In this document: positions 1 to 5,560 of the stretch, piece by piece
Numbering within the stretch: the first letter of the stretch is position 1
Layout: each line of letters opens with the position of its first letter
From: Deltaproteobacteria bacterium
GTDB lineage: Bacteria > Desulfobacterota > DSM-4660 > Desulfatiglandales > Desulfatiglandaceae
DNA length: 6,365 bases
Assembly: GCA_003646995.1 (NCBI GenBank)
Contig: QMLZ01000174.1
Coordinates: 1 to 6,365, forward strand
Reading direction: 5' to 3'
Notes under the pieces: model-generated
Database searches by the model: none
What the model saw: the letters and a program-made list of their open reading frames with translations, nothing else
What the model was told of the DNA's origin: nothing
Program-made: the position numbers and the translations under genes

Positions 1-32
1 CCCAACTTATTGAGAAGTTACCGCGGTTTTCT

Positions 33-1241
33 CTAAAACCAATCCTTACTTTCTATCAGGGCTATGGCAGAGCATGCCATTGCAGCCGCCCCTACTGGAA
101 GGATCGACTCGTCGAAGTCAAAGTGGGAGCTGTGAAGAGGGTTATTACCCTTCCCTTTATTGTTTCCGCACCCAAGGAGAATAAAGCAGCCAGGCACCTT
201 TTGGGAATAGAAGGCAAAGTCCTCGCCGCCAAGAGAAGGGGTGGGATACTCTATGACCCTTTCCTTTCCCAGAGACTCCAAAAATGCAGTCCTTAGTAAA
301 TTAAACAAACCAGAATGATTGACCTGTGGAGGATTACCTTTAGTGATCTTCACATCCGCTTTGGCTCCCATAGACTTCGCAATATAATGGCATGTTTTTC
401 TTATCAGGTCATGGACTCTTTGCCTGGTTTCATTTGAAAACGTTCTTATTGTTCCGGACATTATCACCTCTTTGGCGATCACGTTATGTGCTTCTCCCCC
501 TGAGATTTGCCCAATGCTGACGACCTTTGGTTCGAGTGCATCCGTCTCTCTTGTAACCATGGCCTGAATTGAGCCAATAACTTGTGATGCAATAACAATG
601 GAATCAACCACCTCATGAGGTCTAGCGGCATGACCGCTTTTACCAACAATATGTATTTCAAACTTATCTGTTGCAGCCGTTACTACGCCTTCCTTAATTG
701 CTATTTTTCCTGATGGAAATCTTGGAATGATATGAATGCCTACAATGGCACGCACAGGAGGTTTTTTTAGGACCCCTTTGGCAATAACAGTAGAAGCTCC
801 GCCTTCTGAAATCTCCTCAGCGGGTTGAAAAATGAGTTTTACATTTCCCTTAAGATTTTCTCTTACCCTAGCCAGAATAGTCGCTGCACCCAAAAGAATA
901 CTGGTATGACCATCATGACCGCATGCATGCATGACGCCTGGATTCTGAGAACAATAATGGACATTGTTCTCTTCAGTGATAGGAAGAGCATCCATATCTG
1001 CCCTCAAGGCGATTGTCTTTCCCTTTTGTCTTCCTCTGATAAGCCCTACAACTCCAGTGCCTCCGATCCCTGATGTGTTCTCAATATTCAGCCGGTTTAG
1101 TTCTTCCAAAACTCTTTTGGAGGTCCTGAATTCTTTAAATCCGAGCTCGGGATACATATGGAAATCCCGGCGCCATTTAATGAGTCGATCTTCAAGATCA
1201 AAGGCCATGTGTAAGAGTTGAGATTTCATTTTTTCCACCAC
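33..1241 (-). CDS. M20 family metal-dependent amidohydrolase (hippurate / N-acyl-amino-acid hydrolase type)
   Basis: This is a 402-residue cytoplasmic hydrolase of the M20D/IAA-amino acid hydrolase group, which cleaves amide bonds of N-acyl amino acids or small peptides using a two-metal centre. Family landmarks in order: WRRDFHMYPELGF near residues 23-35, RADMDALP at 80-87, HACGHDGH at 105-112, QPAEE at 139-143, GIH at 168-170, SGHAARPHE at 202-210, GGEDFAF near 338-344 and LHSSHF at 369-374. By family analogy the metal ligands are C107, H109, E143, H170 and H370, with E142 as the general base; all are present. The lid or dimerisation domain spans about 184-295. Length is normal and there is no signal peptide. 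The GTG start is chosen because AAAAGGA lies 7 bases upstream; an ATG four codons later (1229) also has a GGTGGA in front of it. The gene follows the ATPase gene by 70 bases with no terminator, so it is probably the last gene of the transporter operon. The exact substrate is unknown. Confidence 0.95.
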   Translation of the reverse strand: MVEKMKSQLLHMAFDLEDRLIKWRRDFHMYPELGFKEFRTSKRVLEELNRLNIENTSGIGGTGVVGLIRGRQKGKTIALRADMDALPITEENNVHYCSQNPGVMHACGHDGHTSILLGAATILARVRENLKGNVKLIFQPAEEISEGGASTVIAKGVLKKPPVRAIVGIHIIPRFPSGKIAIKEGVVTAATDKFEIHIVGKSGHAARPHEVVDSIVIASQVIGSIQAMVTRETDALEPKVVSIGQISGGEAHNVIAKEVIMSGTIRTFSNETRQRVHDLIRKTCHYIAKSMGAKADVKITKGNPPQVNHSGLFNLLRTAFLESLGKERVIEYPTPSLGGEDFAFYSQKVPGCFILLGCGNNKGKGNNPLHSSHFDFDESILPVGAAAMACSAIALIESKDWF

Positions 1242-1248
1242 TCACAAA

Positions 1249-1255
1249 TCCTTTT
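1249..1255 (-). promoter_or_regulatory. Ribosome binding site of the amidohydrolase (decides the GTG start)
   Basis: AAAAGGA reads on the minus strand 7 bases before the GTG at 1241. This spacing favours GTG over the in-frame ATG at 1229. The 70-base spacer in which it lies shows no stem-loop with a T tract. Confidence 0.6.
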
Positions 1256-1311
1256 AGTGATTCCTTAATTACTCAATTATTGCGTATGTTCATTGTGCCC
1301 TACTATCCGAC

Positions 1312-2286
1312 CTATCTAATCTTAAGACAGGCAACCAGATGGTTTGGCTCAACTTCAATTAATTTTGGTTCCTTTTCAGTGCACTCCTCAGAGGCATTAA
1401 AACATCTGTTTCGGAAGGGGCACCCTTTCTCAAGGGTAATGGGATCAGTAATATCTCCCTCTAGAATAATAGCCTCCTGAGCCAATTCAGGGTCTGGCAC
1501 AGGGATGGCAGACAGAAGAGCCTGTGTATAAGGATGAAGGGGATTTTTGAAAATTCTCTCACAGGGCGCCATTTCGACGATTTTCGCAAGATACATCACG
1601 GCAACCAAATCGCTAATATGCTCAACCACAGAAAGATCATGGGATATGAACAGGTAAGTTAAGCCAAATTCCTCTTGTAAATCCATAAGCAGGTTTAATA
1701 TTTGCGCCCGGATAGACACATCCAGGGCAGAGACAGGCTCATCTAAAATCAACAACTTCGGATTAAGGGAAAGGGCCCTGGCGATACAGATCCTCTGCCT
1801 CTGGCCTCCGCTGAATTCATGCGGAAATCGCCTGGCTTGATCCGCGCTCAATCCAACAACCTCAAGAAGCTTTTTTACCCTCTCCCGCCGGCCACGGGAG
1901 TTTAAAATTCCATGTACAAGCATGGGCTCTTCTATGAACTCACCGACACGCATCCTGGGATTCAAGGAGCCGTAAGGATCCTGGAAGACCGCCTGTACAT
2001 CGCGACGGTATTGCATTTTTTCCTTCCCATCAAAGATATCGATGTTTTTCCCCTGAAAAAGCATCTCTCCGTCAGTAATCCTATACAGCCTCAGGATACA
2101 TCTCCCTATTGTAGATTTTCCACAGCCGGATTCACCTACTAGACCAAAGGTCTGGCCTTTGTAAAGAGAAAAGTTTATTCCATCCACCGCCTTGATCATT
2201 CTTGCTTTTTTAGAAAATATTCCCTCCTTTCCCATGAGAAAATATTTCTTGATATTTTTTGCCTCTAGGATGGCCTCTCCCTTCAT
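1312..2286 (-). CDS. Peptide ABC transporter ATP-binding protein, DppF/OppF type
   Basis: This 324-residue nucleotide-binding subunit powers import through the two permeases at the inner face of the membrane. Visible motifs: Walker A GESGCGKS at 51-58, Q-loop Q102, signature FSGGQRQR at 158-165, Walker B LLILDEP at 178-184 and H-loop H216. The C-terminal oligopeptide/dipeptide (oligo_HPY) domain has HPYTQALL at 251-258 and four cysteines, C289, C295, C302 and C320, matching the pattern reported to hold an iron-sulphur cluster in some Dpp ATPases. GESGCGKST and the order after a D-type ATPase point to the F subunit. A small departure is MYLAKIVE near 231-238, where MYLGKIVE is usual. The start at 2286 gives an ATGA overlap with the upstream gene's stop and has GGAG six bases upstream; an in-frame ATG at 2298 has its GGAG directly abutting, so it is less likely. 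Substrate specificity cannot be told from this subunit. Confidence 0.95.
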   Translation of the reverse strand: MKGEAILEAKNIKKYFLMGKEGIFSKKARMIKAVDGINFSLYKGQTFGLVGESGCGKSTIGRCILRLYRITDGEMLFQGKNIDIFDGKEKMQYRRDVQAVFQDPYGSLNPRMRVGEFIEEPMLVHGILNSRGRRERVKKLLEVVGLSADQARRFPHEFSGGQRQRICIARALSLNPKLLILDEPVSALDVSIRAQILNLLMDLQEEFGLTYLFISHDLSVVEHISDLVAVMYLAKIVEMAPCERIFKNPLHPYTQALLSAIPVPDPELAQEAIILEGDITDPITLEKGCPFRNRCFNASEECTEKEPKLIEVEPNHLVACLKIR

Positions 2287-3263
2287 ATTTCTCTCCATCT
2301 CCAGCAGGAAATCAAATGTCCTTTGCCTGCCGACTCTGTTGGCGGATATTCATGGGAGCATCTTTCAATGGAATAGTCACATCTTGGCTCAAATGGACAT
2401 CCGGCTGGTAGGTTAAGGAGATCCGGAGGCTGTCCCCTTGTGCTGGAAAGCCTTTGTTGTTTTTTACCCAGGTGGGGAAGGGAATTGATTAATCCCCTGG
2501 TGTAGGGATGTTTATTGCCCTTAAACAACGTCTTCACATCCGCCCTTTCGACAATTTTCCCAGCATACATGACCAAAATATACTCGCAGAATTTGGCAAT
2601 GACACCCAGGTCATGGGTGATCAGAATGATTGAGGTGTTGTATTTCTGACGGATCTCCTCCATCAATTTCAAGATCTGAGCCTGGATGGTGACGTCAAGG
2701 GCAGTTGTTGGTTCATCGGCGATAAGGATCTCTGGCTGGCATGCCAATGCCATGGAAATCATTGCCCTCTGTTTCATTCCGCCACTAAATTGATGCGGGT
2801 AAGCATGGATAAGGTTTTCTGAGGAGCGGATGTGGACAAGTTTGAGCATTTCGATAATCTTTTCCCTTAGATCATTTCCTTTCACATTTTGGCGCCTTCT
2901 AATGGCCTCGCCAATCTGGTTTCCGATATTGAAAACCGGATTCAAGGAGGTCATGGGGTCCTGGGAGATCATGAATAATTTCTTCCCCCTATACTGTCTC
3001 ATCTCCTTTTGGGACTTTTTCACTAAATCTTCTCCTCGATATAGTATTTTCCCTTCCACGATCCGCCCTGCAGGTTTGGGCACCAATCGCAATATGGAAA
3101 GGGATGTCACACTTTTTCCGCTTCCCGATTCTCCCACAATTCCGAGGGACTGGCCTTTTTTCAAATGGAAGCTCCCCCCATCTACTGCCTTGACTACACC
3201 CATGTTCGTGAAAAAATAGGTCTTAAGGTTTTTCACCTCCAATATTTTTTCCTCTCCGCTCAT
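2283..3263 (-). CDS. Peptide ABC transporter ATP-binding protein, DppD/OppD type
   Basis: This 326-residue nucleotide-binding subunit pairs with the F-type ATPase to form a heterodimer under the permeases. Visible motifs: Walker A GESGSGKS at 44-51, Q-loop Q101 in [10 protein letters not shown], signature FSGGMKQR at 159-166, Walker B ILIADEP at 179-185 followed by TTALD, and H-loop H217 in [18 protein letters not shown] at 252-263 and the GCPFEPRC element begin the C-terminal oligo_HPY domain, with C289, C295, C302 and C320 as likely iron-sulphur ligands. GMKQR and [11 protein letters not shown] are typical of D subunits. The reading frame stays open upstream to 3434, but that part lies in an alternative frame of the permease gene. 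The start at 3263 begins [10 protein letters not shown], overlaps the permease stop as TAATG, and has AGAGGG 8 bases upstream, so translation is probably coupled to the permease. Confidence 0.95.
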   Translation of the reverse strand: MSGEEKILEVKNLKTYFFTNMGVVKAVDGGSFHLKKGQSLGIVGESGSGKSVTSLSILRLVPKPAGRIVEGKILYRGEDLVKKSQKEMRQYRGKKLFMISQDPMTSLNPVFNIGNQIGEAIRRRQNVKGNDLREKIIEMLKLVHIRSSENLIHAYPHQFSGGMKQRAMISMALACQPEILIADEPTTALDVTIQAQILKLMEEIRQKYNTSIILITHDLGVIAKFCEYILVMYAGKIVERADVKTLFKGNKHPYTRGLINSLPHLGKKQQRLSSTRGQPPDLLNLPAGCPFEPRCDYSIERCSHEYPPTESAGKGHLISCWRWREI

Positions 3264-4132
3264 TATCTTTTCCCTCTCACCACAGCACGTTGTCTCGGGT
3301 CCAACATATCCCTGAGCCAATCTCCCACCAGGTTGGTGCCAAGGACGACCAGCATGATCGCAAGACCTGGGAAGGTTGCCAGCCACCATGCATAGGTAAG
3401 ATATTGTCTTCCATCCGCCAACATGATTCCCCACGAAGGTGTTGGTGGCTGTACACCAAGGCCCAGGAAACTCAATGCAGCCTCAAAAATTATTATTCGC
3501 CCAAGCATTAGAGTGCCCAAAACAATCAAGGAATTGACCACACTGGGAAAAATATGCTTCAGAAGGATCCTGTAGGTACTGCATCCAGCTATCTTTGCCA
3601 GATCGACAAATTCATTCTCCTTAACACTCAGCACCTCTCCCCTAATAACTCTTCCATAATCGACCCAGGAGGTTATTCCGATGACGATGATGATGTTTCT
3701 GAGGCTGGGGCCAAGCGCCCCAATAAGCGCTAAGGCAATAAGGATATATGGCATTGAAAGTTGGACATCGACCACTCGCATGATTATTGAATCGATCTTG
3801 CCGCCAAAATATCCCGAGATTAGACCAAGGCATGTTCCTATGAAGCCCGATATGGCTACAGCTATAAATCCCACCACCAGCGATATCCTGGCACCAAAGA
3901 TGATTCTGCTAAGGATGTCCCTTCCTAATTCATCCGTTCCCAGGAGATGACTTAAAGTACCACCTTTAAGAAAAAAGGGGACTTTTAAGGCTTGAGTGAT
4001 ATCTTGATCTATTGGGCTATGCGGGGCTATAAATTCTGCGAACAGGGCCGCCATAACAAGCAGAAAAAGGATGGTCAACCCCCCCAAAGGGGCATTTTTC
4101 ATATGTACCCATATTCTGCTTGATCTTGGCAA
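3263..4132 (-). CDS. Peptide ABC transporter permease, DppC/OppC type
   Basis: This is a 289-residue inner-membrane subunit, one half of the translocation channel. It shows the DppC hallmark HLLGTDELGRDILSR at 62-76, about six hydrophobic segments (near 16-34, 84-108, 120-139, 142-158, 196-222 and 250-270), the cytoplasmic EAA coupling loop around 166-197 with FVDLAKIAGCS at 175-185, EAALSFLGLG at 217-226 followed by PSWG, and the terminal GDWLRDMLDPR at 270-280. Length is normal for the family. The start is a TTG at 4132: AAGAAGG ends 7 bases before it, whereas the in-frame ATG ten codons later (start of MKNAPLGG) has no clear ribosome binding site. The gene begins 14 bases after the DppB-type permease stops and overlaps the following ATPase start by one base. 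It is part of the same operon. Confidence 0.94.
   Translation of the reverse strand: MPRSSRIWVHMKNAPLGGLTILFLLVMAALFAEFIAPHSPIDQDITQALKVPFFLKGGTLSHLLGTDELGRDILSRIIFGARISLVVGFIAVAISGFIGTCLGLISGYFGGKIDSIIMRVVDVQLSMPYILIALALIGALGPSLRNIIIVIGITSWVDYGRVIRGEVLSVKENEFVDLAKIAGCSTYRILLKHIFPSVVNSLIVLGTLMLGRIIIFEAALSFLGLGVQPPTPSWGIMLADGRQYLTYAWWLATFPGLAIMLVVLGTNLVGDWLRDMLDPRQRAVVRGKR
3272..3277 (-). promoter_or_regulatory. Ribosome binding site of the D-type ATPase gene
   Basis: AGAGGG on the minus strand ends 8 bases before the ATG at 3263. It lies inside the last codons of the DppC-type permease and fixes the ATPase start at the TAATG junction instead of a longer upstream extension. Confidence 0.65.
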
Positions 4133-4139
4133 GGTTAAA

Positions 4140-4146
4140 CCTTCTT
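4140..4146 (-). promoter_or_regulatory. Ribosome binding site supporting a TTG start for the DppC-type permease
   Basis: AAGAAGG on the minus strand sits between the TAG stop of the DppB-type permease and the TTG at 4132, with a 7-base spacing. It is the main reason for choosing TTG over the downstream ATG. Confidence 0.6.
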
Positions 4147-5064
4147 CTACTTATATTTTATCCTTGGATCCAAATACGTGTAGATAATATCTACGAGAAA
4201 GTTAATGCCCACAAATAATACTGAAGTTATAAATACAGCAGTCTGGACCACAGGGAAATCCCTGTTGTATATAGCCTGCACAGCCATCCTTCCAACCCCT
4301 GGCCAGCTAAAAATAGTTTCTGTAATAACTGCTCCGCTGAGCATCCTGCCAAATTGGAGGGAGGTCATGGTGAGCACTGGAATAGAAGCATTTTTGAAAG
4401 CGTGTTTGAGAACAACAATATACTCTGTTAGTCCTTTGATCCTCGCCGTCCTGATGTAATCGGTGTCAAGGACATCAAGCATACTGGAGCGAGTGAATCG
4501 GGCAATGGCCGCGGTTGAAAACATCCCTAAAGTAATAGCAGGCAGTATGATATGCTCAATCCCTCCCCTTCCTGTTGAAGGCAACCAACCCAGAGTAACT
4601 GCGAATAAGAGGATCAGCATCAGGCCAGCCCAGTATACCGGGATCGACTGTCCCAAAAGAGCAAATGTCATGCCTATCCTGTCATAGTTGGATCGCGGCC
4701 TTATGGCAGAAATAATTCCAACCGGGAGGGCAATGACGATTGATAAGATCATCGCCGCTATAGTCAGTTCAATAGTAGCTGGCAATGCTCCTATTATTAG
4801 GGAAAAGGCGGATGTTTGATGCCTGAAGGATTGCCCAAAATCACCATGGGTTATGTTTTTTATGAATTCAAAATATTGGATATATATGGGCCTGTCCAGC
4901 CCCAATTCGTGACGGAACAGCGCTTTTTCCTCAGGCCCTGCTTCCGGAGGCAAAAGAAGGTCAGTGGGATCACCGGTAAGGTGGATAATAATGAAGACAA
5001 TAACGGTGATTCCAAGAATGACAATAAGGGACTGGAAAAATCTCTTTATAACATAGCGCTGCAT
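4147..5064 (-). CDS. Peptide ABC transporter permease, DppB/OppB type
   Basis: This 305-residue inner-membrane subunit pairs with the DppC-type permease to form the channel. The N-terminus MQRYVIKRFFQSL, a first membrane helix at about 10-29 and the HLTGDP motif at 28-33 are typical of DppB. GLDRPIYIQYFEF at 55-67 and GDFGQSF at 74-80 follow, then helices near 98-122, 132-157, 172-188, 228-248 and 276-297. The EAA coupling loop contains DYIRTARIKGL at 202-212, and TETIFSWPGVGRM at 248-260 is the conserved late signature. The C-terminus ends DPRIKYK, as in many family members. The ATG at 5064 fits the family N-terminus, but its ribosome binding site is weak: only AGG about 11 bases away, inside a run of TAAAGTRC repeats. 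The first gene of the tight four-gene block, it must be transcribed from within the preceding gap or by readthrough of the terminator at 5507-5544. Confidence 0.95.
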   Translation of the reverse strand: MQRYVIKRFFQSLIVILGITVIVFIIIHLTGDPTDLLLPPEAGPEEKALFRHELGLDRPIYIQYFEFIKNITHGDFGQSFRHQTSAFSLIIGALPATIELTIAAMILSIVIALPVGIISAIRPRSNYDRIGMTFALLGQSIPVYWAGLMLILLFAVTLGWLPSTGRGGIEHIILPAITLGMFSTAAIARFTRSSMLDVLDTDYIRTARIKGLTEYIVVLKHAFKNASIPVLTMTSLQFGRMLSGAVITETIFSWPGVGRMAVQAIYNRDFPVVQTAVFITSVLFVGINFLVDIIYTYLDPRIKYK

Positions 5065-5067
5065 AGA

Positions 5068-5103
5068 TAAAGTGCCTAAAGTACTTAAAATGAACTAAAG
5101 TGC
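5068..5103. repeat. Three TAAAGTRC direct repeats at the permease start
   Basis: On the plus strand TAAAGTGC occurs at 5068-5075, TAAAGTAC at 5077-5084 and TAAAGTGC at 5096-5103. On the sense strand of the permease they read GYACTTTA and occupy the last 40 bases before its ATG, including the place where a ribosome binding site should be. The spacing is uneven (starts 9 and 19 bases apart). They could be an operator-like array or the end of a dispersed repeat; the sequence alone does not decide. Confidence 0.5.
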
Positions 5104-5139
5104 TCGGCCGCCTCGCAAGCCAGTCTGCCAGCCAAGCCA

Positions 5140-5215
5140 ACCTAACATTCACTTGAGCCAAAGCTGATGGCGAATGAGCGGGGCAAGAGCTTTGCGGGCA
5201 GACACAAAGTTAGGG
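5140..5215 (-). repeat. attC-like imperfect palindrome (lone candidate)
   Basis: The outer ends CCTAAC (5141-5146) and GTTAGG (5209-5214) are perfectly complementary. On the minus strand the downstream end reads GTTAGGT, a perfect match to the integron core GTTRRRY, and the upstream end reads CCCTAAC, one base off RYYYAAC. Inside, CAAAGCT (5159-5165) pairs with AGCTTTG (5188-5194) around a 22-base loop, and CTCAAG lies near the core as in many attC sites. The 76-base length is in the attC range. No integrase and no second site are in the window, so this may be a coincidental palindrome or another dispersed repeat. A competing 7-bp pairing links GTCTGCC (5123-5129) with GGCAGAC (5197-5203). 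Confidence 0.35.
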
Positions 5216-5351
5216 GCGGAAGCATTTAATAAAATATATCGGAATTTCCACAACTTACTGGGCAGTATTTTTAATGGAACATGGTTCATATATACCAGAT
5301 GGAATAATGGAATATTGGAATGTTGATTTGACTAAAGAAGTTGCTTATTTA

Positions 5352-5374
5352 TTAATGCGCATAAGGGGCATTAA
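5352..5374. repeat. Perfect 7-bp hairpin inside the 8-base-unit element
   Basis: TTAATGC (5352-5358) and GCATTAA (5368-5374) are exact reverse complements around a 9-base loop. No T tract follows on either strand, so it is not a terminator. On the minus strand it overlaps the possible promoter -10 region and a tiny open frame at 5345-5371. Confidence 0.5.
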
Positions 5375-5386
5375 CCTCCTTGTCAA
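5358..5386 (-). promoter_or_regulatory. Possible sigma70-type promoter for the permease operon
   Basis: On the minus strand a perfect TTGACA (5386-5381) is followed after 17 bases by TATGCG (5363-5358), which matches only TAT of the -10 consensus. It lies downstream of the terminator and about 290 bases before the permease ATG, a place where a promoter is needed. The poor -10 and the position inside a repeat element make it a weak candidate. A second, poorer option is TTGTGG with TATTAA around 5225-5255. Confidence 0.2.
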
Positions 5387-5506
5387 GGAAAATTTTTCAA
5401 TCGATCAATTTTCTGTAAGGTTGTTTACACACTATTCCATCACTCCAGTATTCCAATTCTCCAATTGTGAGCGAAGCAAACTAAGTTCTATCTAAACGCA
5501 CAGATC

Positions 5507-5544
5507 AAAAAAACTGTGCCGCAGTTATCAAGAACTGCGGCACA
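5507..5544 (-). terminator. Intrinsic terminator of the substrate-binding protein gene
   Basis: TGTGCCGCAGTT (5515-5526) and AACTGCGGCACA (5533-5544) form a perfect 12-bp stem with a 6-base loop. On the minus strand the stem is followed by G and seven T (5513-5507). It starts 16 bases after the TAA at 5561-5563. On the plus strand there is no T run after the stem, so it works only for minus-strand transcripts. It should end or strongly reduce transcription before the permease genes. Confidence 0.93.
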
Positions 5545-5560
5545 ATCTTGAGGCTGTGTG

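Larger units (their letters stand above)
5299..5464. repeat. Element bounded by inverted arms made of 8-base units (MITE-like)
   Basis: The left arm is three consecutive octamers, ATGGAATA, ATGGAATA and TTGGAATG (5299-5322). The right arm is four octamers of the opposite sense, TATTCCAT, CACTCCAG, TATTCCAA and TTCTCCAA (5433-5464). Aligning 5301-5325 with the reverse complement of 5438-5462 gives 19 of 25 matching bases. About 110 bases lie between the arms. The same period on both sides with opposite polarity is hard to explain by chance. No transposase or clear target-site duplication is visible, so it would be a non-autonomous or static dispersed repeat. I have the impression that GGAATA-type repeats are frequent in deltaproteobacterial genomes, but this is not verified. 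Confidence 0.5.
5065..5560. other. 496-base intergenic region filled with repeat-like structures
   Basis: No convincing protein gene lies here. Going from the binding-protein stop towards the permease start, it holds an intrinsic terminator (5507-5544), inverted arms of phased 8-base units (5299-5464) that enclose a 7-bp perfect hairpin with a possible promoter (5352-5386), an attC-like imperfect palindrome (5140-5215) and three TAAAGTRC repeats (5068-5103). A plus-strand frame at 5274-5495 is open for 73 codons but lacks a ribosome binding site and runs through the repeat arms. The stretch 5216-5298 is A/T-rich and shows nothing I can name. Such a layout is typical of small dispersed elements inserted between two transcription units. 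Confidence 0.7.

Noticed and set aside
1..32. Possible terminator after the amidohydrolase (AACTT/AAGTT stem)
   Set aside because: The stem is only five base pairs and A/T-rich, and no T tract follows before the window edge. The true end of the operon probably lies outside.
825..1221. Plus-strand frames of 82 and 85 codons inside the amidohydrolase gene
   Set aside because: They are antisense to a clearly conserved enzyme with all its motifs intact, and they have no family features of their own.
2287..2298. Alternative ATG four codons upstream for the F-type ATPase
   Set aside because: Its GGAG directly abuts the ATG, leaving no spacing. The ATG at 2286 has suitable spacing and the ATGA overlap typical of coupled genes.
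3264..3434. 57-residue N-terminal extension of the D-type ATPase
   Set aside because: It lies wholly inside the DppC-type permease in another frame, lacks family similarity and starts without a ribosome binding site; MSGEEKI at 3263 has both a site and a TAATG junction.
4970..5161. Minus-strand 63-codon frame running from the attC-like region into the permease
   Set aside because: It overlaps the start of the DppB-type permease in another frame, and its N-terminal half is translated repeat sequence.
5301..5464. CRISPR-like array suggested by short repeated units
   Set aside because: The units are 8 bases long with no spacers and are arranged as inverted arms, not as direct repeats separated by unique spacers.
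5274..5495. Plus-strand open frame of 73 codons in the intergenic gap
   Set aside because: It has no ribosome binding site, its ends are the translated 8-base repeat units, and it opposes the direction of all neighbouring genes. It is best seen as an open frame through a repeat element.
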